Shown here one piece after another: positions 49,039 through 57,911 of a stretch of 64,000 nucleotides of DNA. The translations under genes were made by a program, and so were the position numbers. Position 1 is the first letter of the stretch. Each line of letters begins with the position of its first letter. The notes beneath the pieces were generated by a model. It did no database searches, had not been told where the DNA came from, and was given only the letters and a program-made list of their open reading frames with translations. This DNA is from Oceanimonas baumannii (GTDB lineage: Bacteria; Pseudomonadota; Gammaproteobacteria; Enterobacterales; Aeromonadaceae), in NCBI RefSeq assembly GCF_002245495.1, contig NZ_NQJF01000004.1, positions 1-64,000 on the forward strand, given 5' to 3'.

Positions 49039-50292
49039 TCAGGCAATAAGAGAATCGAGCGCGCGCTCAAGACAATTCAGGCCTTCTGCCATGATGGCGG
49101 GCTCTGTGGTTAACGGCGCCAATAAACGCAACACATTGCGATGCCGGCCACTAGGCATCAACAACACTCCTGCTGTTCGCGCTGCCGTCAGCAGCTTGGC
49201 CAGATGTTCTGCGCCCGTGGCATGAGCCGTATCTTCAAACACTATACCTCGCATTGCGCCAACCCCGGTGAGCAATCCCAGCATGGGATAACGCCCCGAC
49301 ACGCGCCACTTATCATAAGCCTGCTGAATCGCCCGTTCTTGTTGTTCTCCCCAACGTGCCAGTTTATCGCCGGTCATCAGCTTGATGACCGCGCTTGCAG
49401 CGGCACAGGCCAGGGCATTACCAGAATAGGTTCCACCCAGGCCGCCTTTGGGAAGTACATTCATTATCTCTGCGCGCCCTGCCACCGCTGCCAGCGGTAA
49501 ACCGGCCGCCATGCTTTTCCCCATTAAGATCAAGTCGGGCTCTATATCCAGGTGCGTAAACGCAAAACGACTGCCGGTGCGACCAAAGCCTGACTGCACC
49601 TCATCAAAAATCAATACTATGCCGTTGGCTTCACATACCTGAGCCAAATGAGATGCAAATTCGGGACATAAGAAACGAAACCCGCCTTCACCTTGTACCG
49701 GCTCAACAATAATGCAGGCGACTTCACTGGCCGGAATTTCTACTGCAAACAAACGTTCCAGAGCCTTCCTAGCGTACTGGCAGGTCACCTCACCGTCAGT
49801 ACTGGGAAAAGGAAGGTGATAAACGGGTCCGGGCAAAGTGCCTAACTGTTGCTTGTAAGGGGCCACTTTACCGTTCAGATTCAAGGCGGCCAGAGTGCGC
49901 CCGTGAAACCCGTCATCAAAGGCAATCACTCCCTGCCGTTGGGTAAAGGCTCGCGCTACCTTAAGCGCATTTTCTGTAGCCTCGGCACCACTGTTAGTCA
50001 GCATGCATGACAGGGGATATGACACGGGGATAAAGTTGGCCAGTTGTCGGGTAAGATCCAGATAGCCACGATGAGGAATAGCATTAAAAGCCGAATGCAT
50101 CAGGGTATCAAGCTGCGCTTTTACCGCTTCGACTACCAAAGGGTGCCTGTGTCCTAGATTAAGCACCCCTATACCGCCTACAAAATCGATATAGCGCCTT
50201 CCCTGCTCGTCCCATACTTCAGCGTTCAGTCCGTGAGCCAGGCAAACAGGATGAACTATGCCTAGAGATTGACTAACGTGTGAAAAATCCAT
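49039..50292 (-). CDS. Class III (omega) aminotransferase
   Basis: A 417-residue PLP enzyme of the GabT/ornithine-aminotransferase group. It has NSGAEATENALKVARAFT, D230 in LIFDEVQSGFGRTG, and the PLP lysine K259 in LILMGKSMAAGLPL. It moves a terminal amino group from substrates such as 4-aminobutyrate, 5-aminovalerate or lysine to 2-oxoglutarate. In this neighbourhood lysine 6-transamination or aminovalerate use is plausible, but GABA cannot be excluded. Same strand as the LysR gene upstream and the cyclodeaminase-family gene downstream. Confidence 0.88.
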   Translation of the reverse strand: MDFSHVSQSLGIVHPVCLAHGLNAEVWDEQGRRYIDFVGGIGVLNLGHRHPLVVEAVKAQLDTLMHSAFNAIPHRGYLDLTRQLANFIPVSYPLSCMLTNSGAEATENALKVARAFTQRQGVIAFDDGFHGRTLAALNLNGKVAPYKQQLGTLPGPVYHLPFPSTDGEVTCQYARKALERLFAVEIPASEVACIIVEPVQGEGGFRFLCPEFASHLAQVCEANGIVLIFDEVQSGFGRTGSRFAFTHLDIEPDLILMGKSMAAGLPLAAVAGRAEIMNVLPKGGLGGTYSGNALACAAASAVIKLMTGDKLARWGEQQERAIQQAYDKWRVSGRYPMLGLLTGVGAMRGIVFEDTAHATGAEHLAKLLTAARTAGVLLMPSGRHRNVLRLLAPLTTEPAIMAEGLNCLERALDSLIA

Positions 50293-50445
50293 ATTGCAAC
50301 ACCGTTAAGAAATACAAGTGTGTGGATATCACATCAGGCAAGGCATCAGGCTTCAAACGAAAAAAAGCCACCACAACATTCCCAAAAGGACTGAATGATC
50401 AGAGTTGCCTTAATATTCAATCTCTGTCCCGAACGCTGATTGACA

Positions 50446-51384
50446 CTAGGTGTTATTCGCAACACAGCTGTCCGAGGGCAAGCGGAGGTCGGGCGTTTTG
50501 TCCTTTTTATCCAAAATCCAGGTGACAAAATTTTTGACTTTCACTACCTCAGCCTTGTGTTCAGGATAAGCCAGATAGTAAGCATTATCGCTATAAAGAG
50601 AATAAGACCAGGGAATCACCAACTGACCGTTACCCAGCTCTTCTTCGGCCAGAAAGCGGGGTACCAGAGTAACGCCACAGCCGGATCTGGCCGCTTGCAG
50701 GGCCATGTAGAAACTGTCAAATCGCGGGCCGTGATAACTGTAGCTGGTGTAACACTCCTGCTTTTGAAACCAGTCATGCCAAGCCTCGGGACGCGTCGCA
50801 TTTTGTAGCAGTACCAATGACACCAAATCGAGTGGCGCATTGATACCGGCTGGTGGAATAATTGCCGGTGAACAGACAGGCACCATTTCCTCGTCCTGTA
50901 ATTTGATGCATTCCGATCTGGGCCAGGCTCCTCGGCCGTAAAAAAACGCCACATCCACGCTCTCGGTATCGAAGTCGAACGACTTGGTTCTGTTACTGAT
51001 GTTCAAATAAACATTGGGGTGCCGAAAGCGAAAACCATTGAGGCGCGGCACCAGCCAACGGGCACCAAAAGTCATGGGGGTGGTTACATTCAGCACCTCA
51101 CTCTGGCCGCCGTAAGATTGCATGTAACGGGTTGACATCTCGACCAGGGCCAAGGTTTTACGTACTTCGGCTAAATAGAGGGAGCCTTCCGGCGTTATCT
51201 GTAATCGCTTGCGTACACGACGAAACAGCGGTTGATCGACAATATACTCCAGCTGAGCCACTTGCTTGCTGACCGCACTTTGCGTGAGATTCAGCTCGTC
51301 GGCGGCGCGCGTAAAACTCAGATGACGCGCCGATGCTTCAAAACACTGCATCGATGTGAGAGTAGGCAGTGAGCGACGGGCCAT
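50446..51384 (-). CDS. LysR-family regulator (GcvA-like)
   Basis: A 312-residue regulator. The N-terminal winged helix-turn-helix is FEASARHLSFTRAADELNLTQSAVSKQVAQLE (about 15-46), followed by a periplasmic-binding-like ligand domain. It is divergent from the aldehyde dehydrogenase gene over 127 bp, which contains a perfect 16-bp palindrome. It is upstream of the aminotransferase gene on the same strand. It probably controls both flanks of the catabolic cluster in response to a pathway intermediate. Confidence 0.92.
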   Translation of the reverse strand: MARRSLPTLTSMQCFEASARHLSFTRAADELNLTQSAVSKQVAQLEYIVDQPLFRRVRKRLQITPEGSLYLAEVRKTLALVEMSTRYMQSYGGQSEVLNVTTPMTFGARWLVPRLNGFRFRHPNVYLNISNRTKSFDFDTESVDVAFFYGRGAWPRSECIKLQDEEMVPVCSPAIIPPAGINAPLDLVSLVLLQNATRPEAWHDWFQKQECYTSYSYHGPRFDSFYMALQAARSGCGVTLVPRFLAEEELGNGQLVIPWSYSLYSDNAYYLAYPEHKAEVVKVKNFVTWILDKKDKTPDLRLPSDSCVANNT

Positions 51385-51433
51385 AACAACACCACTTCAT
51401 GAAAAAAATGAATGAAGTCGTTATAAAGTCTCG

Positions 51434-51449
51434 CTTGATAGAAATCAAG
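51434..51449. promoter_or_regulatory. 16-bp palindrome between LysR and ALDH genes
   Basis: CTTGATAGAAATCAAG is a perfect inverted repeat. It fits a LysR T-N11-A box and, equally, all ten positions of an FNR box (TTGAT-N4-ATCAA). Because it sits in the divergent region of a LysR regulator and no promoter with FNR spacing is visible, LysR is the likelier owner. Confidence 0.65.
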
Positions 51450-51511
51450 ACCCAGGACGATACTGCGCTTGTTCATGATCAACTCATTAACAATAGTAGT
51501 CAGGAGGGAAA

Positions 51512-53005
51512 ATGATTGAATCCATCATGAAGCGTCTTGGGGTAGCAGACTCGTTATACCGTGAAGGAGATTACGCAATAACCTCCCCCACCGATGGTGC
51601 CGTTATCGGCAAGGTCACCCTCGAAGGCGCTGAAGAGGTAGCAAAGCGAATTGATAAAGCCGATCAGGCTTTTACCAAATGGCGCCAGATCCCGGCACCT
51701 CGTCGGGGTGAACTGGTACGTCTATTTGGCGAGCAACTGCGCAAGCACAAAGAAGATTTGGGCGCCTTGGTAACATTGGAATGTGGCAAAATCCTTCAGG
51801 AAGGCCTGGGTGAAGTGCAAGAAATGATCGATATTTGCGATCTGGCTGTGGGTCAGTCTCGCCAGTTATACGGTTTGACGATTGCCTCTGAACGCTCAGG
51901 GCACCACATGCGAGAAAGCTGGCACCCGCTAGGTCCGGTCGCCATTATCACCGCCTTTAACTTTCCGGTCGCTCCCTGGGCCTGGAACGCTGCTCTGGCC
52001 CTGGTTTGTGGCAACAGCCTGCTGTGGAAACCGTCAGAGAAAACTCCCCTGAGCGCCCTGGCTTGTCAGGCCTTACTGGAAAAGGCCATTACCGAATTTG
52101 GTGATGATGCTCCCGAAGGACTGAGCCAGGTCATTATTGGCGACCGGAAAGCCGGCGAGCGTCTTGTCGACGACTCGCGTATTCCTTTGGTGAGTGCAAC
52201 CGGAAGTACTCGTATGGGTCGTGAAATTGCGCCTAAAGTAGCCACACGTTTTGGCCGCAGCATTCTGGAGCTAGGCGGCAATAATGCTATGATTTTGGCT
52301 CCCAGCGCCGACATCGACATGGCGATACGTGCCATTCTGTTCTCGGCCGTGGGCACTGCAGGACAACGCTGCACCACCTTACGACGTCTGATTGTACATG
52401 AGTCCATTCATGACGATGTACTGGCGCGCTTGAAGAAGTCCTATGCGGGCATTAGTGTTGGTGATCCGATGGAAGGCCATCTGGTGGGCCCACTGATAGA
52501 CGAAGACTCCTTCAATCAAATGCAAACTGCTCTCAGCAAAGCGCGGGATCTCGGCGCTCCGGTGTTTGGTGGTGAGCGTCAATTGGTCGGAACCTACCCT
52601 GATGGCTACTATGTGGCACCCGCTATTGTAGAAATGTCGGAGCAAAACGAGCTGGTTAAAAGTGAAACCTTTGCACCCATTCTGTATGTGCTCAGCTACA
52701 AGGACTTTGATGAAGCTCTGGCATTGAATAATGGCGTGCCCCAGGGCCTGTCCTCCTGCATCTTTACCACAGACGTTCGAGAGGCAGAATCCTTTGTCTC
52801 GGATATGGGCAGTGACTGTGGCATTGCCAACGTGAATATAGGCCCCAGCGGTGCCGAAATTGGCGGTGCCTTTGGTGGCGAAAAGGAAACTGGCGGTGGT
52901 CGCGAATCAGGTTCGGACGTATGGAAGAGTTATATGCGTCGTCAAACCAACACCGTAAACTATTCTCGCGAGCTACCATTGGCTCAGGGTATAAAATTTG
53001 ATTGA
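51512..53005 (+). CDS. ALDH7-family aldehyde dehydrogenase (AmaB-like)
   Basis: A 497-residue NAD(P)-dependent dehydrogenase. N150 in TAFNFPVAPWAWN, E253 in LELGGNNAM and the nucleophile C287 in GTAGQRCTT are all in place. The ELGGNNA and GTAGQRCTTLRR forms are typical of antiquitin/AmaB, which oxidise alpha-aminoadipate semialdehyde (in equilibrium with piperideine-6-carboxylate) to aminoadipate in lysine and pipecolate breakdown. AGGAGG precedes ATG. It begins a plus-strand operon with the symporter, its small subunit and the FAD oxidase. Confidence 0.88.
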   Translation: MIESIMKRLGVADSLYREGDYAITSPTDGAVIGKVTLEGAEEVAKRIDKADQAFTKWRQIPAPRRGELVRLFGEQLRKHKEDLGALVTLECGKILQEGLGEVQEMIDICDLAVGQSRQLYGLTIASERSGHHMRESWHPLGPVAIITAFNFPVAPWAWNAALALVCGNSLLWKPSEKTPLSALACQALLEKAITEFGDDAPEGLSQVIIGDRKAGERLVDDSRIPLVSATGSTRMGREIAPKVATRFGRSILELGGNNAMILAPSADIDMAIRAILFSAVGTAGQRCTTLRRLIVHESIHDDVLARLKKSYAGISVGDPMEGHLVGPLIDEDSFNQMQTALSKARDLGAPVFGGERQLVGTYPDGYYVAPAIVEMSEQNELVKSETFAPILYVLSYKDFDEALALNNGVPQGLSSCIFTTDVREAESFVSDMGSDCGIANVNIGPSGAEIGGAFGGEKETGGGRESGSDVWKSYMRRQTNTVNYSRELPLAQGIKFD

Positions 53006-53076
53006 CAATAATAACCGCCACCCTGCCGGGTGGCGGCTTCATTAGTTTCTCTTAACTTCCGTTAAGGAGTCATGGA

Positions 53077-54528
53077 ATGACAGCAACTATTTCCCGCGAA
53101 CAGTGGGGTAGCCGTTTTGGCTACCTGATGGCCGTTATTGGCGCCATGGTCGGTGCAGGTAATATTTGGCGAATGCCCTATGTTACCGGAGAAAACGGCG
53201 GGGGCGCCTTTCTTATTGCCTACTTCTTGCTACTTTACCTGATTGCCGTACCAGGTCTGATGGGAGAAACCAGCCTGGGCCGTTATACCCGCCAGGGTTT
53301 GCTCGGTACTTTTAGAAAAATTTACGGCAACAATAAAATGGTTGGGCTGGGGCTGGCCATTGTAATATTCAATGTTTTATTGATGTCCTACTATTCCTCG
53401 GTGGTAGGCTGGACTATTTATTATGCCTATCACGCGATAGTTGGCACTTTCACCCAGACCGGCTTTGATACTGCCGCTTTATGGCAAGCTTTTAGTGAAA
53501 ATAAGACGCTTAATGTAGGCATGCATACTCTTTCCATGTTAATGATCACCGGCACCCTGCTATTTGGCATTAAAAATGGTATTGAGCGTTTATCTAAGTG
53601 GATGATGCCCATTCTCACCCTGTCTTTGATTGCTATCGCCATTAGAGGATTAACCTTGCCTGGAGCCATGGCCGGACTTGAGTTCAGCTTTTCACCCAAC
53701 TGGGAGTATTTGGCGCGTGGAGAAACCTGGCTTGCCGCCTTGGGCCAAGCCTTGTTTTCTACCGGCCTGGGTTGGGGTATCGCCCTTACCTATGGCAGTT
53801 ACCTGGGCCGTAACGATGACTTGCCTTTGGGCGGCGGCATCTTTACTGCCGTGGGAAATACCAGCTTTGGTCTACTCGCCATTTTTGCTGTCTTTCCTAT
53901 CGTATTTGCCTACGGTATAGAGCCGACCTCAGGCCCAGCCCTAGCCTTTGTGGCGTTGGCGAGTGCCTTTGGCAACATGTCCGGTGGTTACTTCTGGGCA
54001 TTGTTATTCTTTATTGGTTTCTTCTTCGCCAACATGACTACCGCCATTGCCATTACCGAAGTCGGTGTTACAACCTATAAGGAAGAGCGTAATACCTCTC
54101 GAAGCAAAGCCGTTCTAACCATTTGCGGTATTGTGTGGCTGTTAGGTATTCCCAGCGCGATGAATGCCGACATTTTAGGCTACCTGGATTTTGTACTGGG
54201 GAACTGGGGACTGCCGCTGGCAACCTTTATAATCATGGTTACCATTGGCTGGAAGTTCGATGCCAAGCGATTGCGTCTTGTCAGCCTGAATCGTGGTGCA
54301 GACCTTTATATCCCCAGTATCTGGGAGTCGGTTATTCGCTATCAAATACCGCTGATTATGCTGGGTATAATGAGCTACTTCCTATACAGCAACCTCAGCG
54401 ATTCACCATGGAAAACCATCAGTGGCTTAATAGTACTGACGCTCACCATCCCCTTGTGCATGTGGATCATGAACAAGCGCGAAATAAACATGAATGAAAA
54501 TTACGTTTATGAGGAGAAAACGTCATGA
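53077..54528 (+). CDS. NSS-family sodium-dependent amino-acid symporter
   Basis: A 483-residue LeuT-fold transporter with about 11-12 membrane helices. GAMVGAGNIWRMPYVTGENGGGAF is the unwound TM1 signature with sodium and substrate contacts (bacterial NSS proteins usually have N-W-R-F-P-Y). It would import an amino acid with sodium, in a marine-type bacterium. It lies 71 bp downstream of the ALDH gene and overlaps the small subunit gene by 4 bp. Substrate probably an intermediate of the cluster (lysine, pipecolate), by context only. Confidence 0.9.
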   Translation: MTATISREQWGSRFGYLMAVIGAMVGAGNIWRMPYVTGENGGGAFLIAYFLLLYLIAVPGLMGETSLGRYTRQGLLGTFRKIYGNNKMVGLGLAIVIFNVLLMSYYSSVVGWTIYYAYHAIVGTFTQTGFDTAALWQAFSENKTLNVGMHTLSMLMITGTLLFGIKNGIERLSKWMMPILTLSLIAIAIRGLTLPGAMAGLEFSFSPNWEYLARGETWLAALGQALFSTGLGWGIALTYGSYLGRNDDLPLGGGIFTAVGNTSFGLLAIFAVFPIVFAYGIEPTSGPALAFVALASAFGNMSGGYFWALLFFIGFFFANMTTAIAITEVGVTTYKEERNTSRSKAVLTICGIVWLLGIPSAMNADILGYLDFVLGNWGLPLATFIIMVTIGWKFDAKRLRLVSLNRGADLYIPSIWESVIRYQIPLIMLGIMSYFLYSNLSDSPWKTISGLIVLTLTIPLCMWIMNKREINMNENYVYEEKTS

Positions 54529-54818
54529 GCATTGCCGCTATTATTGTCATGGTCATGTCTATGATCGCATTATGGGGTGTCGCTACTACTGCGTTAGTGT
54601 ACTCTATGAGAAAAGAAGATTATAAACTGGAGCTGGTACAAAAGCAGAATGGATTTGAGCCGTTTTCTCCTGTTGCCCAAAACGACATTGAGAACTGGCT
54701 CAAAAACAATCCATCCAGCGAACATGCTGAAGAGATGCGAGCGCTATTGGCCATGCAAAATCAGGCTCTGCAGAAACACCCCGAATACTTCTATGATTGG
54801 TCGGAACATAAAAAGTAA
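54525..54818 (+). CDS. Small MetS-like subunit of the NSS transporter
   Basis: A 97-residue protein with one N-terminal membrane helix (about 3-26) and a soluble charged tail. Its ATG overlaps the transporter stop (ATGA). The position and helix resemble MetS, the small partner of the methionine/alanine importer MetP, but MetS proteins are about 60 residues and this one has an extra 35-residue tail (NNPSSEHAEEMRALLAMQNQ...). It probably stabilises or regulates the symporter. Confidence 0.65.
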   Translation: MSIAAIIVMVMSMIALWGVATTALVYSMRKEDYKLELVQKQNGFEPFSPVAQNDIENWLKNNPSSEHAEEMRALLAMQNQALQKHPEYFYDWSEHKK

Positions 54819-54895
54819 ATGTCGATTACGCATTGTATAAACGCATAAAAACTTGCCTCTCACATTGATGTGAGGGGGCAAGACAAGGAGACATC

Positions 54896-56176
54896 ATGCA
54901 GAAAAGATGCTTGTGGTACGACACGTCGCCCGAGCCGGCATTACCGTTAGCGCAACTTGAGGGACACGATACTTGCGAAGTCGTCGTTATTGGCGGCGGC
55001 ATTACCGGATTAAGCACCGCCTTGCATCTTGCGGAAATTGGCGTCAGCGTCACGCTCATTGAAGCGGGAGATATACCCAGTGGTGGTTCTGGCCGGAACG
55101 TCGGTTTTGTTAATGCGGGGCTATGGATTCCGCCGGAGGACATCGTCAATGCATTGGGCAAAGCCGATGGCGAACGGGTGAATACGCTATTGGGCGATGC
55201 GCCCGCAGAGGTATTTTCGCTGATTGAGCGTTATGACATTGACTGTAACGCCACCCGCACCGGCACCTTGCATTTAGCGCATAACCGCCAGGGTGAAAAA
55301 GAGCTGGCAAGGCGTGTCGAACAGTTTCAACGCCGAGGCGCGCCGGTAGAACTGCTGGAAGACGATCTGTGTCATCAGCATGTAGGCACACAACGTATAA
55401 AAAAAGCCCTGCTCGATCGCCGTGCCGGAACCATCAACCCCACCTCCTATACGCGCGGTCTGGCCAGAGCCGCTCATGGCCTTGGCGTAAAAATGCATAC
55501 ACAGACTCCCGCCACCGGCGTCATCCGCCAAGGCGATGACTGGCAGGTCATGACACCCAAAGGAAGTGTAAAAGCCTCACGAGTCGTGCTAGCGACCAAT
55601 GCTTATACCGATAGTGACTGGAATCAGGTACGCCGGCATTTCTTCGCCGGCCATTATTTTCAGGTGGCATCACCTCCCCTGCCCGATAAGGTGGCAGGTG
55701 ATATCTTGCCCGGAAAACAAGGTGCCTGGGATACCCGTACTGTTCTAAGTAGCATACGTCGTGACGCTCATGGCCGCTTGTTGCTGGGTAGTCTGGGTAA
55801 AGGAGAAGGCAAGCCCTTGTCTTATATTCGCTGCTGGGCCAATCGTGTGCAGCAATACTATTTCCCGCAGTTGGGTAAAATAGACTGGCAGTACACTTGG
55901 ACAGGGCGCATCGCTTTTACACCGGATAATACCTGCCGCTTATTCGAGCCTGCCCCGGGAATTGTGGCGGTAACGGGCTATAACGGTCGGGGAGTTACCA
56001 CGGGTACAGTAGTAGGCAAAGGCTTTGCCAGGTACCTCACTTGTGGTGACGATGCCTTGCTGCCCATGCCAATACGCTCTCACTCCCCCATCAAGGCCAA
56101 GTCGCTATGGGCAGCCGGATACGAAAGCGGATTTACACTCTACCACACCGGACAGTGCCTGCGTTTACTGGCATAA
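54896..56176 (+). CDS. FAD-dependent amino-acid oxidase, DAO family (AmaA-like)
   Basis: A 426-residue flavoenzyme. VVVIGGGITGLSTALHLAE (about 24-42) binds FAD; SGGSGRNVGFVNAGL and a C-terminal GIVAVTGYNGRGVTTGTVVGKGFA complete the DAO fold. The layout matches the gamma-glutamylputrescine oxidase / pipecolate oxidase group. With an AmaB-like dehydrogenase in the same operon, L-pipecolate oxidase (giving piperideine-6-carboxylate) is the best guess; sarcosine, proline or polyamine substrates are alternatives. AAGGAG precedes ATG. Last gene before a hairpin at 56187. Confidence 0.82.
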   Translation: MQKRCLWYDTSPEPALPLAQLEGHDTCEVVVIGGGITGLSTALHLAEIGVSVTLIEAGDIPSGGSGRNVGFVNAGLWIPPEDIVNALGKADGERVNTLLGDAPAEVFSLIERYDIDCNATRTGTLHLAHNRQGEKELARRVEQFQRRGAPVELLEDDLCHQHVGTQRIKKALLDRRAGTINPTSYTRGLARAAHGLGVKMHTQTPATGVIRQGDDWQVMTPKGSVKASRVVLATNAYTDSDWNQVRRHFFAGHYFQVASPPLPDKVAGDILPGKQGAWDTRTVLSSIRRDAHGRLLLGSLGKGEGKPLSYIRCWANRVQQYYFPQLGKIDWQYTWTGRIAFTPDNTCRLFEPAPGIVAVTGYNGRGVTTGTVVGKGFARYLTCGDDALLPMPIRSHSPIKAKSLWAAGYESGFTLYHTGQCLRLLA

Positions 56177-56186
56177 CCCTACACCT

Positions 56187-56220
56187 ATTTCCCCGATATA
56201 CTCGCAGTATTGGGGAAATA
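56187..56220 (+). terminator. Hairpin after the FAD oxidase gene
   Basis: TATTTCCCCGATA (56187-56199) and TATTGGGGAAATA (56208-56220) pair over 13 positions with one G-T wobble and an eight-base loop. There is no T-run, so it may be a partial terminator or mRNA-protecting stem. Confidence 0.5.
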
Positions 56221-56310
56221 ACCTTCATCACTGACGCGCTTCCTGGGCCAAGACTTAGTTGACCACTACATCTGACCTCCTATAGCTTCCTTCAGACCTG
56301 CCGCTGGACA

Positions 56311-56345
56311 AACAAAAAAGCGGGAAGGTCGCCCTTCCCGCTTAA
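56311..56345 (-). terminator. Terminator of the racemase gene
   Basis: AAGCGGGAAGG (56318-56328) and CCTTCCCGCTT (56333-56343) form an 11-pair stem with a four-base loop. Read leftward it ends in a run of T, so it serves the minus-strand racemase gene, about 170 bp beyond its stop codon. Confidence 0.8.
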
Positions 56346-56462
56346 ATCATATACTGTAACTAATGTTATGAGGCTGGCTTGCCTTTACCGTCGCCCCCGC
56401 AAAGGCGGAGCCAGTGTCTTTGCAAGCTCTCTGTAGTTTGCACATTCTATGTAACCAGCCCT

Positions 56463-56487
56463 GGATTCCCGTCTGCACGGGAATGAC
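56463..56487. repeat. Dispersed hairpin repeat, single copy
   Basis: GGATTCCCGTCTGCACGGGA followed by ATGAC; arms TTCCCGT and ACGGGAA. A decayed relative (CGCCCCCGCAAAGGCGGAGC) lies near 56391. The rest of the 56177-56517 gap holds two hairpins and no gene. Confidence 0.8.
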
Positions 56488-56517
56488 GATAGAGCCACAT
56501 CGGCCATGCAACATTAC

Positions 56518-57750
56518 TTAGTTGGTGCGCTTGAGGACCTTGGGGTTGGAGTTGCCCCACACGGTATAGAGATCCGCCAGCAGGGCACCGTTGGCGTCTT
56601 CCAGCTCGGACTGGGTCACTTCCGCCTCTCCCTGTTTGCCAAACAGCACCACTTCATCACCGGGTTTTACACCGGGAATGTCGGTAACGTCGATCATGGT
56701 GGTGTTCATCGACACCTTACCCACTACCGGTGCCCGGTGGCCGTTTACCACCACATGGGCGTTGTTGGTAAACACCCTGCGATAGCCGTCGGAATAGCCC
56801 ATGGGCAGGTTGGCCAGCAGGGAATCACGCTCCAGGGTAAAGGTACCGTCATAGCCCACTTTGCTGCCCGCCGGGTAATCGTTTACCGAGGCCACCCGGG
56901 TCTTGAACGACATCACCTTTTTATATTCGGTGTAACTGGGCAGGGTATCGCCATAGATGATGCCGCCCGGACGCACCATGTCCAGCCGGGCTTCCGGCAC
57001 TTCCAGGGTGGTGAACGAATTGGCGGTATGCAGGGTCAGCTTGCTGCGATCCAGCTTGCCATGCTCAATCAGCCAGGCCGACTGCTCGTTGAATTTGGCC
57101 AGGCCGGCACGCACGAAGTCAGCGTCCTCAAACTGGAAATGAGTCATGATGCCCACCAGTTCCAGATCTGGCTCCGCCAGCAGGTCGAGCGCTTCCTGCT
57201 TGCCGGCCTCACTCGCCAGCTCCAGACCGTTACGGCTCATGCCGCCGGCATTCAGCCCCAGGTGATAGCGCAGGATCTTGCCCTCGGCCCGCGCCAGCGC
57301 GGCCGCTTCCCGTGCCGCCGTCACATCGCCAAAGAGCTCTTCCATATCATATTGCAGGCCATCACGTACTTCCGCCGGCGTGGCGCTGCGCACCCGCAGA
57401 ATACGACCCTCATAGCCACTTTCGCGTACTACCCGGGCTTCCTCGTTGCTGGTAATGCCCACACAGGGAATGCCGGCGGCCATGACCGAAGGCATCAGGT
57501 TGGCAATACCGTGACCATAGGCATCGGCCTTCATGATGGCACAGATCTGTGACTGGCCGTCGAGCAGGGCCTGCAGGGTACGCACGTTGTGTTCAAAAGC
57601 AGCCTGATCCACTTCAACCCAGGCATTGGTAGTTTGCTGAATGGCATGACTGGTGTTCAGGCCGGTCACCGGCAGTTCGGGGGCAGCGGTGGCGGTCTGG
57701 CTGAGGCAGGCAGCCAGCGACAGGGCCAGCAAGGTAGGGGTCGTTTTCAT
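56518..57750 (-). CDS. Periplasmic broad-specificity amino-acid racemase (BsrV-like)
   Basis: A 410-residue fold-III PLP racemase. The signal peptide (MKTTPTLLALSLAACLSQTATAA) sends it to the periplasm. Then the catalytic lysine motif AIMKADAYGHG and SNEEARVVRESGYEGRI match Vibrio BsrV closely, as do THF, NSFTT and the C-terminal LYTVWGNSNP. BSR enzymes racemise lysine, arginine, methionine and other non-beta-branched residues, unlike cytosolic Alr. ATG 57750 has AAGGAG upstream; a TTG one codon earlier is not used. It is convergent with the catabolic operon and could supply D-lysine to it. Confidence 0.92.
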   Translation of the reverse strand: MKTTPTLLALSLAACLSQTATAAPELPVTGLNTSHAIQQTTNAWVEVDQAAFEHNVRTLQALLDGQSQICAIMKADAYGHGIANLMPSVMAAGIPCVGITSNEEARVVRESGYEGRILRVRSATPAEVRDGLQYDMEELFGDVTAAREAAALARAEGKILRYHLGLNAGGMSRNGLELASEAGKQEALDLLAEPDLELVGIMTHFQFEDADFVRAGLAKFNEQSAWLIEHGKLDRSKLTLHTANSFTTLEVPEARLDMVRPGGIIYGDTLPSYTEYKKVMSFKTRVASVNDYPAGSKVGYDGTFTLERDSLLANLPMGYSDGYRRVFTNNAHVVVNGHRAPVVGKVSMNTTMIDVTDIPGVKPGDEVVLFGKQGEAEVTQSELEDANGALLADLYTVWGNSNPKVLKRTN

Positions 57751-57911
57751 CAAGATACTCCTTGTTATGAGATGAAACCCGACTATACAAGGAGAAGTAA
57801 AAAACTTAATAGCAAATATTAATTTTTTGTTAAAATTAAACTCTACCGAACATTAAACACTCAGCACAAATCCCGAATATAAATGGTTACAACCAGAATA
57901 TTTAAGCAAAA

